The notes: generated from the sequence alone by a model not told the origin. A stretch of 25,144 nucleotides of DNA from an uncultured Prevotella sp. (GCA_934281565.1 CAKQXI010000022.1:1-25144), one strand, 5' to 3'. Numbered from the stretch's first letter, positions 9,072-18,530 are shown. Numbers and translations are program-made.

Positions 9072-11186
9072 TTACTTTGCCTTTCCCCTGAATGTTGATG
9101 TTGGCAAACCATCTTGGTTCACCAGATTGGCGCGAGTGAAAGGTTGCCAGCCATATCTTACATATATAGGAACTCTCACTTTGGGAGAGGTGAGGCGTAC
9201 TTTGTTTCTTTCTATCGTGACAGTGGCAGGATAGAACAGTCCGTCTTCTTCTGCAATCTCGAAGCATGAGGGAGCTTTGCCATCTGAAGTACGAAGCCCA
9301 TCGCCATAATTAAATGAAACAACCAGTGTGGCACCGTCTTTGGTCACATTTTCAAAGATAGGTCCTGAAGGCGTGACATGATGGGCGTATGTCTTGTTTA
9401 GTGCCCATCGTCCCAAGCGTTCACCAACAGGTTGCTTGTTGGTGGGATGCACATCAAGGGAGTCGCCGTAATCCGAAGATACAGCCATGCCTGTGTTGGG
9501 GATAGACTTCATCAGACGAAGTTGACTATCCCTGAACCATGTCCATGACGGACGGTTTAAGCTGGACAACTGTACAAAGTAGAATGGCATCTGTGGGTTC
9601 TTCCAATTAGTCCTCCAACTGTCTACCAGCAAGTGGAATAACTTTTCATGAGCTTCCATATTATGGGCATTCGACTCACCTTGGTACCAGATGACACCTT
9701 TGATAGGATATTGCTGCAAAGGCATGATGCCACTCTCGTAAAGGTAACATGGTTCATAAGGATGTCTTCCCAGTCGAGTACTGTCATTGGTAAGGTTCTT
9801 GGCAGCCCGATTTCTTACCCAGTCTTGGATAAAGTCATTATATAGCCAATCTTTCAAGATGGCAGGAAACTGGGTTTCCAAGGTATTGCGGTCTATCCAA
9901 GACTCTGTTGGCGAACCACCGATGGCATTGCATATCAATCCTACTGGTACTTTCAAGCTATCACGCAACATCTTGCCATAATAGTAAGCTACGGCAGAGA
10001 ACTTAGCTGCCGTTTCTGGCGTAGTTGGCTTCCAGCTTGCATTCTCGAAGTATTGTAAGTGATTGAGAGAATCAAGGCAAGAAGTGCGCCATGCCACATC
10101 GTATGTTTCCCATCTTCCTTTCATGTCATAAAGGCGTAAGTCAGAATCATTTGCCAAAGGAATGTCTTTCTTGCCAGTCGAAGCCTGATGCAGCATGAAT
10201 GCCATGTTTGATTGTCCAGAACACAACCAAACTTCGCCTACTGCTACATGACGGAATATCTTCTTTTGTCTATCTGTCTCGATGGTGAGCGTATAGTCAT
10301 CGCCAACTTTCAGGGGTTGTAGAGTTACGCACCATTCACCACGGTTATTGGCAATAGCCATTGATTTTTGCTTTGCTATGCTTACAACCACTTTTGTTCC
10401 AGCATTGGCTGTACCATGGATGTCAAGTGGAACATTGCGTTGCAATACCATATAATCGGTGTAGAGGTTAGAAAGTTTCAAGCCTCCGTAGTTGCCCGTA
10501 ATACCACCATATACTGTCTTGGCGAGGATGCCTGCACCCTCTGCGTTGGGATGGATGGCATCTGGCAATAAGTTGGGATAAGGATAGAGAGACGCATGGA
10601 AGTCTATTAACTCCGCTCCACTTACTCGTGCTACCGTCTCAATGGCATTTTGTATCTCGTCATGCCAAAGTTTGGTACCAGAAATAAAACGAGGATGACG
10701 GTCGGCGATGGGAGTCATGCGAGCCAAGATGAAGCGTACTTTGGGATTGGCACTGCGTAGGGAATCCATCAAGGAAAGATAATCTTTAACAAACTCATCC
10801 CGGTAGTTGGGCCAGTTACGAGGGTCTGTGTCATTGATACCTAAATGTATCACGGCGATGTCGCCCTTGAAAGCCATTGCTTCCTTGAACTCAGTTTGTT
10901 GTATATAAGGACGGTGACCATGGTTCAGCAATGTAGCACCGGGCTTTCCAAAGTTTCCTATCAGGTACTTGTTGCCAAGCATCTTCTGTAGTTGCACAGG
11001 ATAAGAGAAGTGTTCTCTGTCTTTGATGCCTGTACCATACGTAATGCTATTGCCGATACAAGCGACCTTGATTTGCTGTATTTGTTTCTTTTTGGCTGCC
11101 GATAACGTAAGGGAACCAAAAGAGAGCATTGACAGCAAGAATACTGCCAATACTCTTTTTGAAAAAGTTAATTTACCATCCATCAT
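9072..11186 (-). CDS. nanS: Two-domain sialate O-acetylesterase (SGNH plus SASA)
   Basis: 704 residues from the ATG at 11186; an upstream TTG at 11228 extends the frame but would bury the signal peptide (basic MMDGKLTFSKR then VLAVFLLSML, cleavage near LSA). The first domain, about 38-230, is an SGNH/GDSL hydrolase: GNSITYG with Ser47, GIND with Asn118, and DAIHPN with Asp209 and His212. The second, about 240-704, is the sialate O-acetylesterase (SASA) domain: CSGQSNM at 322-328, CNAIGGSPTESW, VIWYQGESN and DVHPTNKQPVGERLG. The enzyme removes O-acetyl groups from sialic acids so that sialidase and lyase can act; it should be periplasmic. It follows susD after a 284-bp gap with its own -7 box and a strong hairpin, so it may be transcribed separately from susCD or at a lower level. 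Confidence 0.9.
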   Translation of the reverse strand: MMDGKLTFSKRVLAVFLLSMLSFGSLTLSAAKKKQIQQIKVACIGNSITYGTGIKDREHFSYPVQLQKMLGNKYLIGNFGKPGATLLNHGHRPYIQQTEFKEAMAFKGDIAVIHLGINDTDPRNWPNYRDEFVKDYLSLMDSLRSANPKVRFILARMTPIADRHPRFISGTKLWHDEIQNAIETVARVSGAELIDFHASLYPYPNLLPDAIHPNAEGAGILAKTVYGGITGNYGGLKLSNLYTDYMVLQRNVPLDIHGTANAGTKVVVSIAKQKSMAIANNRGEWCVTLQPLKVGDDYTLTIETDRQKKIFRHVAVGEVWLCSGQSNMAFMLHQASTGKKDIPLANDSDLRLYDMKGRWETYDVAWRTSCLDSLNHLQYFENASWKPTTPETAAKFSAVAYYYGKMLRDSLKVPVGLICNAIGGSPTESWIDRNTLETQFPAILKDWLYNDFIQDWVRNRAAKNLTNDSTRLGRHPYEPCYLYESGIMPLQQYPIKGVIWYQGESNAHNMEAHEKLFHLLVDSWRTNWKNPQMPFYFVQLSSLNRPSWTWFRDSQLRLMKSIPNTGMAVSSDYGDSLDVHPTNKQPVGERLGRWALNKTYAHHVTPSGPIFENVTKDGATLVVSFNYGDGLRTSDGKAPSCFEIAEEDGLFYPATVTIERNKVRLTSPKVRVPIYVRYGWQPFTRANLVNQDGLPTSTFRGKAK

Positions 11187-11225
11187 ATCATATCTTGTCT
11201 TAAGGTTTTGTTTACTAAACTTTCG

Positions 11226-11233
11226 CAAATGTA
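11226..11233 (-). promoter_or_regulatory. -7 box for the esterase gene
   Basis: On the minus strand this reads TACATTTG, a perfect TAnnTTTG. It would start transcription about 35 nt before the ATG at 11186. No TTTG is found at the proper -33 distance; the 9-bp repeats occupy that place instead. Confidence 0.5.
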
Positions 11234-11267
11234 GAAGTTAAAGAATTTAAAGAAGTTAGAGAACTTA
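11232..11267. repeat. Four degenerate 9-bp direct repeats
   Basis: Units TAGAAGTTA, AAGAATTTA, AAGAAGTTA and GAGAACTTA follow one another without gap. They sit directly upstream of the minus-strand -7 box at 11226-11233, in the place of the -33 region. They may be activator-binding sites or a simple AT-rich repeat. Confidence 0.6.
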
Positions 11268-11366
11268 AAGCCAAATGTTTTATGGCTTAAAATGAGCAAA
11301 TAGGCTGATAGTCTTTCACTTCTAACGTAAAAAAACTCCGATTATTATGTACTTGGGCTTAGAAGT

Positions 11367-11398
11367 GAGAAGAAGAAGGAAAAAACCTTCTTCTTCTC
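11367..11398. terminator. Perfect 13-bp hairpin downstream of susD
   Basis: GAGAAGAAGAAGG (11367-11379), a six-base loop, then its exact complement CCTTCTTCTTCTC (11386-11398). It lies 72 bp after the susD stop codon. Read on the + strand it is followed by six T (11399-11404) like an intrinsic terminator, but no plus-strand gene enters it. Read on the minus strand (the direction of susD) the loop is U6 and no U-tract follows, so it fits an mRNA-stabilising 3' hairpin or a partial stop better than a canonical terminator. Confidence 0.6.
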
Positions 11399-11470
11399 TT
11401 TTTTATCTATGTCAAAACACTATTACTGCCTTTTCAGGCATGAACAAAATAAATAACCTCTCATGGTTAA

Positions 11471-13027
11471 TCAATATCCTGGAGTTTGCTTCAATTCACC
11501 ATTCAAGCCACGGGCATTCTCGTCTATCGGCCACAATAGCCTATCTTTATTGGCTGTAGAATATTTCGTAACGTAGTTTGCGCCCATCAGGCGAAGGTCA
11601 TGCCAACGTTTGCCCTCAAAGAGGAATTCACGGCATCTTTCTTTCAAGACAGCCTCAATGGCATCGGCATCACTTCCTACAAAAGAGTTGTTGTTATAGA
11701 AAGAAGCATCCTTGTCATTAGGATAAGCCACCTCGGTTTGGTGTGCATTGAAGTAAGTTTCGCCATAAGCACGTTTTCTTACCTCGTTGATTTCGGTAGC
11801 GGGGTCCTCACCCAACAGAACCTTTGCTTCTGCCAACCCTAACAGGCAATCGGCATAGCGATAGATTGGATAATCGTCAAGCCAACTACGAGTAGACTGT
11901 CCTGGGAGCAGCACACCTTGGTACTTATAGGCAATGTTGCCGATGAAAGTAAGTTTGCCATCCTTATCTTTGGTATATATATCTTTCAGGCTACCAGCTT
12001 TGCGGGTATCCCCGTCACGATAGAGTTGTGACCACAGCTTGTCATTGAGTGATACACGCATGACACCATTCATGTCTTTCATGGCAGACTGGTTCAATGC
12101 GGTGCCATCCGCCTCATAATAGCTGTTCATGAACTGCTGGTTCATCACCAAGGTTAGGCGATAGGTATCTTGCCACATACTGTACTCATCTTTTCCATTG
12201 TAAATAGCGAAGATGATTTCCTTGTTGCTCTTGTTGTCATAAGCGAAGACTTGGGTAAAATTGTTCAGCAAAGCGACATCAGCTTTCTTCACATTTTCGT
12301 ATGCGGTCTTTGCTATCTGATAGTCGGCGTTTCCACCGTTCATCTGGCGACCACTCCAGAGGTAAACCTCACCTTTTAACATTTCTGTAGCAGCCAAGGA
12401 CCAATAGTTCCTGCCATTGGTGAACTTATAGTTGTCGCCATATGCTGTTTCCGAGGCAGTGATGTCTTTCTTGATTTGTGCCATTACCTCTGCTGCGGAA
12501 GAAGCAGCTTTACCCATATTGCCGATGTTGACCGTGCTACCTTTGGTATAGTCAAGCATCAAGACAACATCTCCATAGGTCCTAAGCAACTGGAAGTACA
12601 TATAAGCACGTAAGCCGTATGCCGCACCGAGATAATTGTTCTTGGTGGTGGCATCCAAGAGTTTTGTGTTCTCTGCTTGTGTTATCAGCAAGTTGACTTG
12701 ATTGATCAACGTATAGCAAGAGCCAAAGTTCGTGATAATAGGATTGGATGCACTCAATAGGTTGTTCCATAGTTCCTGATAACCACTGGGAGATTCGCCA
12801 CTGAAAGGAGAACCTGCATAGAGATTGGAACGCATTTCACCCCACTCATGGAGGGTAAAGTTACGTTCACGGAAGAGTCCTTGGAGACCTGTGTTGAAAG
12901 CACTGAACTGGTCTGCTTCCTTCCAATAACCTGCATCGGTGATTTCGCTCTCAGGCTCCACATCAAGACAGCTCGTCACAGACAAAGCCATGCATCCTGC
13001 TGCGATATATGTTAAAAACTTTTTCAT
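11471..13027 (-). CDS. nanU: SusD/RagB-family sialic-acid-binding lipoprotein
   Basis: 518 residues, typical for SusD. The signal peptide MKKFLTYIAAGCMALSVTSC ends in a lipobox with Cys20 as the lipidated residue, placing the mature protein on the outer membrane surface as the lid of the SusC channel. Family features: the CLDVEPESEITD start, a TPR-like helical part (YGLRAYMYFQLLRTYGDVVL at about 135-155), the LAATEMLKGEVYLWSG helix pair, YPIYRYADCLLGLAEAKV at about 388-405, and the C-terminal ERCREFLFEGKRWHDLRLMG motif with a LLWPID end. It starts 12 bp after susC. Context (nan operon) points to NanU-like binding of Neu5Ac or sialoglycans; the ligand is inferred, not read from residues. Confidence 0.92.
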   Translation of the reverse strand: MKKFLTYIAAGCMALSVTSCLDVEPESEITDAGYWKEADQFSAFNTGLQGLFRERNFTLHEWGEMRSNLYAGSPFSGESPSGYQELWNNLLSASNPIITNFGSCYTLINQVNLLITQAENTKLLDATTKNNYLGAAYGLRAYMYFQLLRTYGDVVLMLDYTKGSTVNIGNMGKAASSAAEVMAQIKKDITASETAYGDNYKFTNGRNYWSLAATEMLKGEVYLWSGRQMNGGNADYQIAKTAYENVKKADVALLNNFTQVFAYDNKSNKEIIFAIYNGKDEYSMWQDTYRLTLVMNQQFMNSYYEADGTALNQSAMKDMNGVMRVSLNDKLWSQLYRDGDTRKAGSLKDIYTKDKDGKLTFIGNIAYKYQGVLLPGQSTRSWLDDYPIYRYADCLLGLAEAKVLLGEDPATEINEVRKRAYGETYFNAHQTEVAYPNDKDASFYNNNSFVGSDADAIEAVLKERCREFLFEGKRWHDLRLMGANYVTKYSTANKDRLLWPIDENARGLNGELKQTPGY

Positions 13028-13039
13028 TGTTGTCTAATT

Positions 13040-16000
13040 TTAGAATGTTACTGATAAACCAAAAAGTAAGGTGCGTGGCGTTGGGTAACGACCATTGTCG
13101 ATACCTGCTCCATAAGTGCTGTATGCTGCAGGCTCTGGAGAAGCACCGTCATAGCCTGTGATATAGAACAAGTTCTGACCTGTTACATAGACAGAGGCAT
13201 TTTCCATTCCAATCTTGCTGATCCAGTTCTTTGGTAAGTTCCAGTTGAGGGTTATCTCACGTAGGGCAAGATAGTCTCCCTTTTCATAGAAACGTGAGCT
13301 GTTGCCATTTACTGCAGTGTAACCATTGTTCTCACGAGTGATGTTTTTCTTGTTCAACTGGTCTGCATAGGTGAAGACAGGAAGGTCAGCACTTGTATTA
13401 GTCTCTGACCATGTGTCTTTCACCTTGTCTATGATATTGAACTGTCCCTGGTATTGTCCTAATGAACGAGCCTTGAGGTCGTTATAGATGGTGTGACCGA
13501 GGGAATAATCGAAGCGAGCATAGAGAGATACATTCTTATAACCAAAGGTTGTCGTGAAACCACCAGTTACCTTTGGGAAAATGTTACCTACTACCACACG
13601 GTCGAGGCGACTGATATGTCCATCGCCATTCACGTCTTCCCAACAAACATCACCGGGTTCGATTGGTTTCCAACCATCGGATTCCTTATAGGTCTTGCCT
13701 GTGTTAGGATTAATTTGGTTTGCCATGCCAGGACCATAGAGGTTGGCAATGTCGTCGATGCGATTATTGGCATTTGCCTTTACATCGTCCCAGTCCTTGA
13801 AGATATGTTGCTGGTTATAGCCAACCAAGTCACCTAACTTGCCACCTTCGCGGTATCCACCAATCCACTTGACAGGAGTATTGCCATTGGCATCAACAGG
13901 TCCTGCGGCAACCTCATAACCACCAATCTGGTTGAAAGGCTTGTCACTGCTTGGCAATAGAAGAACCTTGTTGGAAACAGAAGTAAGGTTTGCCGTTACA
14001 TCCCACTTGAAGTCCTTGTTATTGATGATGTTAGCTCTCATCTCAAACTCAAAACCGCTGTTGCGTAGCTTGCCAAGGTTCGTCTTCATGCTTGCGAAAC
14101 CAGTATAACCAGGCAAACTCATGTCGGTGAGCAAGTTGCTGGTCGTACGGTTATAATAATCGAGGATGAAGCTCAGGCGATTCTTAAAGAAACTGATGTC
14201 AAGACCAGCTTCGAAAGATGTACTCTGTTCCCATTTGAGGGCTGTGTTGGTCAATGTTGAGTTATAATAACCAGTGGTACCGTTATAGGTCTTGGCACCA
14301 ATCTGTTTATAAAGACCATAGATGTCGAAGTTACCGATGCCATTCACATTACCATTGACACCATAGCTCAAACGTGGCTTTAAGTTGCTGATGACATTGG
14401 ATATCTTGGAATTCTTCCAGAAATCTTCCTCCATTACGTTCCATCCTACAGATACACCTGGGAAGAAACCCCAACGGTTGTCTTTCAGCTTGGAGATACC
14501 ATCATAACGATAGGTGAAGGAGAAAAGATATTTCTGCTTATAGTCGTAATTGATACGACCAAAGAGTGATTCAATGCGGTATCTGGTCTTTGAACTGGTT
14601 GTTGCAGTACGAGTGGCACCCACGTTCAAGGTTGGTATGGCATCAAATGGTGAGTTCTGTGTAGTTGCGCTCAACTCATAATAATGATAGTCAAAGTACT
14701 CACCGCCAATCATGGCATCTACGTTATGATTTTCAAAGAATGTATCATGATAGTTCAGTGTTCCACTCAACTGGATCTGGGTGAAACGATTGATTTCTGC
14801 ATTGGCTTCACGGGTTCTGTTCATTGTGGATGAAGTCTGTTCTTGGTAAGCCTTGTTGAATCTCTCGTTTTGATAGTCATAGTGATACAATGAAGAATTG
14901 GCACTGAACACAAGTTTCTTAGGGATGATGCTCAAGTCAAAGCCTAAGTTATAAGTCTGCTTGCGTGTACCATTGCTGCTTGTCAGTTTGTCACGGTAAT
15001 AGTTAGGGTTACCATCACCCGTGTTCCAGCCTGCTGCTGGTGAGCCATCCTCTAACCAAGGATTCCAAGTAGGACGCTGCGAACGAGTACGGTAGAAGAA
15101 CTCATAAGTACCAATCCACAAGGATGGCTGCTGAGACCAACTGTAAGTTGTGCCAGCTTTTACGTTCAGGAAAGGAAGTATCCAATAGGAACCATTGAAA
15201 GAGCCATTGAAACGCTTATAGCCTGTACCTTTTACAGAACCATCCTCGTTATAATAGCCAAGGCTGGCAGCGAAAGTACCTTTGTCGTTTCCACCGCTAA
15301 GGCTCAGATAGTGGTCTTGGGTAATGGAAACATCGCGGAAAGCAGCATCATCTATCTGCCCACTATAATCTTTGTATAGAAGTTTCTTGCCCTCGTAATA
15401 TGGGTCGTCCATGACAAGCCAGCCCTGGTTTACAAGATCCTGGTTGCTGTCATCAAGATATTTTAAGTCAATCAACTTGTTGCCAACGCCATAACCAACT
15501 TGATTGTCTACTGCACTGGCTTTAGCATTGTTGTTTGTATAACGCTTATAACCCAAGCGATTGTAATAAATATAATCATGGGCGTTGCAGAAGTCATATC
15601 CATAGCGGGTGAAGTTCATACCTAACTTCGCTTTGTAATTGATGCTTGTCTTGCCAGTCTTGCCACTTTTGGTTTGTACCAAGATAACACCACCATTGGC
15701 ACGAGCACCGTAGATGGCAGTGGAAGCAGCATCTTTCAGGACTTGAACCGACTCAATGTCAGAAGGGTTGATGTCACTGAGACTTTCACGTACGATACCG
15801 TCTACAACTATCAAAGCACTGTTGTTACCACCAGTGATGGATGCGCCACCACGCAAAGTAATCCTTGGACTTGTACCAGGCTGACCAGATTCACTGATGA
15901 CACGAAGACCTGTTACCGTACCTTGCAAGGCATTGCCGACATTACTAACTGCTGCATTCTCCAATACCTTGTTGTCCATCTTGGAGATGGCGGTAGTAAG

Positions 16001-16404
16001 TGTGGCACGTTTTTGTTGTCCACCATAACCAGTAACAACAACTTCGCCCAAACTCTGTGTATCTTCTTTCAGAGTCACCTTGAGCGGAGTGCCATTCCAT
16101 TTTACTTCCACAGGGTTAAGTCCGATGTATGAGATAACCAGTACATCACCAACTTTTGCATCTTCGAATGAGAACTTACCGTCAAGGTCGCTGACGGTTC
16201 CCTTGGACGAACCTTTAACCATGATAGATGCACCGATGACAGGTTCTCCTTGGTCATCAGTAACAATTCCAGTGCAAGCCTTGCTGTTTTGTTGTGCTTT
16301 TTGCGCAGACATTGCAGCCATAGAAAACTTGCATAGAGCGGAACCATGCTACTTGCTCCTCCAAGTAGCAAAGCTAAGCTAATAGATTTTAAGCGTGTTG
16401 CCAT
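13040..16404 (-). CDS. nanO: SusC-family TonB-dependent receptor, frame broken after the signal peptide
   Basis: The main frame (16321-13040, 1093 residues) lacks a signal peptide: it opens MAAMSAQKAQQ and goes directly into the carboxypeptidase-D-regulatory-like domain (CTGIVTDDQGEPVIGASI). The missing part lies in a neighbouring frame from the ATG at 16404: MATRLKSISLALLLGG...PLYA, a good signal peptide. Adding one T to the T4 run (A4 at 16324-16327 on the + strand) joins the two as ASFSMAAMSAQ and gives 1121 residues. Then follow the SusC signature GEVVVTGYG, the plug domain (LRGGASITGG, VLKDAASTAIYGARANGGV) and the beta-barrel to a terminal aromatic, GLSVTF. Partner of the SusD encoded 12 bp downstream; together they import sialic acid or sialoglycans. 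As read, most product would stay cytoplasmic, unless the sequence is in error or the base is restored by slippage. Confidence 0.88.
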
Positions 16405-16450
16405 AACTAATGAAATAGTTTTAAGTTAATAATTATGTCCTTCGACGCGG

Positions 16451-16458
16451 CAAAGATA
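16451..16458 (-). promoter_or_regulatory. -7 box of the nan susC promoter
   Basis: TATCTTTG on the minus strand, a perfect TAnnTTTG, 47 bp before the ATG at 16404. No clear TTTG is seen at -33, which would fit a promoter that depends on an activator or is otherwise regulated. Confidence 0.6.
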
Positions 16459-16788
16459 TGCTTTAGTATTGAATTTATATCATTTTATCATGTTAAATTT
16501 TATAAAATAGCTATATTTTTTAATTTTAATATACAAAAATGGAATAATAATTATTTAAATATGAATTATTTTGGCTGATTAGATAATTTATTCTTTGATA
16601 TAAGTTTATTTGAATTAATTATTAAAACTGTTTTATTAAATGAATGTAGAATATTATTCGTAAATAATAAATATTAAAATGATAGTAAGTGCATTGAATA
16701 TTTAATGATGGGATCTCAAAATATTTGGATTAATCTTTATTTTGGCTAAAAATATTAAATTTCAAAGGGTTTGTGTTTGTTTTTTATT

Positions 16789-16816
16789 TATATTTGCATA
16801 AAAATCTCTATATTTG
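16789..16816 (+). promoter_or_regulatory. Tandem -7 boxes before the ROK gene
   Basis: The 11-mer TATATTTGCAT occurs at 16789-16799 and again at 16809-16819, exactly 20 bp apart. Both contain TATATTTG, a perfect -7 match. The second one is 25 bp from the ATG at 16842. They could be two start sites or a duplicated operator overlapping the promoter (autoregulation). Confidence 0.55.
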
Positions 16817-16841
16817 CATCATAAACATATTATCATCTATC

Positions 16842-18047
16842 ATGGTACAGCAATTCTTAAACAATATTATAAAAGATAAGAGCAAGTCCAATGCCAAGGC
16901 AGATGTGTTGGGGCAACTCGCCCAGCAGGGCGGACTTACCATCTCTGAACTTTGCCAATGCTTGGGATATAGCATACCTTTTATTACTAAATCGCTCAAT
17001 GAATTGATAAATGCTGGTCTGGTACAGGAAACTGGAAAAAAGGAAACCTATGCCAAACGTGCGCCACGTGTCTATGACCTCATACCTGAGTCTGGTTACT
17101 TCCTTGGAATAGACCAAGGAAAGGACTGCCTGAGCTTAGGTGTCTGTGATTTTTGTGGGAATATGGTCCACAAGAAGAAAGTGCCTTTCTTTTATGACGA
17201 TAGTGAGGAATGTTTTGAGGAACTTGTAAATATCATCACTCGATATATTGATGAGTGTGGTATAGAGAAGAGCCTCATCCTCAAGGCTTGCATGAGCATC
17301 GGAGGTCGTGTCAACCCTGTGGAAGGAAAGGCATATAGCTGTTTTACTTGTCAGAAAGAGCCTTTGGCAAATGTATTGTCTGAGAGAACAGGACTGTCTA
17401 CTTGCATAGATAATGATTCAAGATGTATGACATATGGCGAGTTCCTCAAGGGCTGTTGCAAGGGCGTGAAGAATGCTATATTCGTTAATATCAGTTGGGG
17501 ATTGGGAATAGGAATTATCTTTGATGGCAAGCTCTATTTCGGTAATTCGGGATATTCTGGAGAGTTCGGACATATGCACATTTATAACAATGGTATTATA
17601 TGCCATTGTGGCAAGACTGGCTGTTTGGAAACAGAGGTCTCTGGAATGGCATTGCAGCGAAAGATGACGGAATTGCTTCTTTCTGGTGAAACTTCCATCT
17701 TGTCGGACAAGGTTGTCAACAAGAAAGAACCTTTGACCTTGCAAGACATTCTGGATGCCATCGCCAAGGAAGATGTGCTTAGCATCGAAGCCTTGCAGAA
17801 AATGGCGAGCGAACTGGGTACTAACCTGGCTGGCATCATCAATATCTTCAACCCAGAGATGCTGGTTATTGGTGGAGACTTGTCGGTTACGGGTGATTAC
17901 TTGATACAACCTATCAATATGGGCATCAAGAAATTTTCCTTAAATGTCGTAAATGAAGATTCTAAGATTGTCATATCTGAACTAAAAGACCAAGCTGGAT
18001 TAATTGGGGCTTGCCTGATGGCTCGACACAAGCTATTGTCTGAATAA
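16842..18047 (+). CDS. ROK-family transcriptional regulator (NanR/NagC-like)
   Basis: 401 residues from the ATG at 16842. An in-frame start-like codon at 16773 would lie upstream of both -7 boxes, so it is rejected. An N-terminal winged helix-turn-helix (about 20-75: LGQLAQQGGLTISELCQCLG, ITKSLNELINAGLV) is followed by the ROK sugar-kinase-like fold. The fold shows GIDQGKD (phosphate loop position) and the ROK zinc signature GHMHIYNNGIICHCGKTGCLE. The HTH marks it as a regulator rather than a RokA-type kinase. It is divergent from the nan operon and heads a three-gene operon with yhcH and GH2. Likely it represses both directions until a sialic acid breakdown product (ManNAc, GlcNAc or a phosphate) binds; the ligand is inferred. 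Confidence 0.88.
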   Translation: MVQQFLNNIIKDKSKSNAKADVLGQLAQQGGLTISELCQCLGYSIPFITKSLNELINAGLVQETGKKETYAKRAPRVYDLIPESGYFLGIDQGKDCLSLGVCDFCGNMVHKKKVPFFYDDSEECFEELVNIITRYIDECGIEKSLILKACMSIGGRVNPVEGKAYSCFTCQKEPLANVLSERTGLSTCIDNDSRCMTYGEFLKGCCKGVKNAIFVNISWGLGIGIIFDGKLYFGNSGYSGEFGHMHIYNNGIICHCGKTGCLETEVSGMALQRKMTELLLSGETSILSDKVVNKKEPLTLQDILDAIAKEDVLSIEALQKMASELGTNLAGIINIFNPEMLVIGGDLSVTGDYLIQPINMGIKKFSLNVVNEDSKIVISELKDQAGLIGACLMARHKLLSE

Positions 18048-18070
18048 AGAAACTTAAACCTTTTATCATT

Positions 18071-18517
18071 ATGATTGTATCAAACTTACAAAATTCAGGG
18101 AGGATTGAGTCACTTCATCCTCTCTTTAAGCAACTTTTCGATTTTGTGAAAAGCCATGACTTGCTTCATGAGGAGTTAGGGCGTATTACTGTGGATGGAG
18201 ACAAATTGTTCATCAACAATGTTAATCCAGAATGTGTAGACCAGGACAGTCAGAAACTGGAAGTACACCATAAATATATTGATGTGCATATCCTCTTGGA
18301 GGGCAAGGAACGAATCGGCTGGAAAGCCATGGAAGATTGCAAAGACTTGGTACAGGCATATAATGAGGAAGGTGACTGTGCCTTGTATTCCGATAAGCCG
18401 ACAACATTCATTGACTTATTGCCAGGACAGTTTGCCATCGTTTATCCCGAAGATCCTCATGCTCCTGTCATTGGACAAGGGAAAATAAGAAAACTCATAG
18501 CTAAAGTATTACTATAA
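18071..18517 (+). CDS. yhcH: YhcH/YjgK/YiaL-family protein (NanQ-like anomerase)
   Basis: 148 residues, the usual length of this cupin-like family (PF04074), found beside nan genes in many bacteria and as the beta subunit of the Ebg beta-galactosidase. The conserved metal-site cluster is visible: KLEVHHKYIDVH with E64, H66, H67, D71 and H73, and EDPHAP with H130. The E. coli relative NanQ is reported to assist Neu5Ac anomerisation in the cytoplasm, which would feed the lyase. No signal peptide. It starts 23 bp after the ROK gene and ends 13 bp before GH2, so all three are one operon. Pairing a YhcH/Ebg-beta-like protein with a beta-galactosidase also recalls EbgC, so a role with GH2 cannot be excluded; but GH2 is secreted and this protein is not. 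Confidence 0.87.
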   Translation: MIVSNLQNSGRIESLHPLFKQLFDFVKSHDLLHEELGRITVDGDKLFINNVNPECVDQDSQKLEVHHKYIDVHILLEGKERIGWKAMEDCKDLVQAYNEEGDCALYSDKPTTFIDLLPGQFAIVYPEDPHAPVIGQGKIRKLIAKVLL

Positions 18518-18530
18518 TATCATCAAGGTA

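Larger units (their letters stand above)
11187..11470. other. Intergenic region between susD and esterase genes
   Basis: Contains, reading on the + strand, a -7 box on the minus strand (11226-11233), four 9-bp degenerate tandem repeats (11232-11267), a small inverted repeat AAGCCA/TGGCTT (11268-11273 and 11283-11288), a 10-bp perfect inverted repeat (11316-11325 with 11359-11368) and a 13-bp perfect hairpin (11367-11398). No convincing coding frame is present. The density of structure suggests that expression of the downstream operon part is controlled here. Confidence 0.6.
16405..16841. promoter_or_regulatory. Divergent control region between nan operon and ROK regulator
   Basis: A 437-bp, strongly AT-rich region with no gene. 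It holds the susC -7 box (minus, 16451-16458), two plus-strand -7 boxes 20 bp apart (16789-16796, 16809-16816), an 11-bp direct repeat TTATTTTGGCT (16566-16576 and 16737-16747), and a near-palindrome around AAAACTGTTTT (16619-16639, one mismatched pair). ROK repressors commonly bind in such divergent regions; which element is the operator is not known. Confidence 0.6.

Noticed and set aside
11187..11228. TTG start at 11228 for the esterase
   Set aside because: It adds 14 charged residues before the signal peptide and lies inside the -7 box of the proposed promoter.
16619..16639. Near-palindrome around AAAACTGTTTT as a defined operator
   Set aside because: One mismatched pair and nearly pure A/T in very AT-rich DNA; too likely by chance to call alone, so only listed within the control region.
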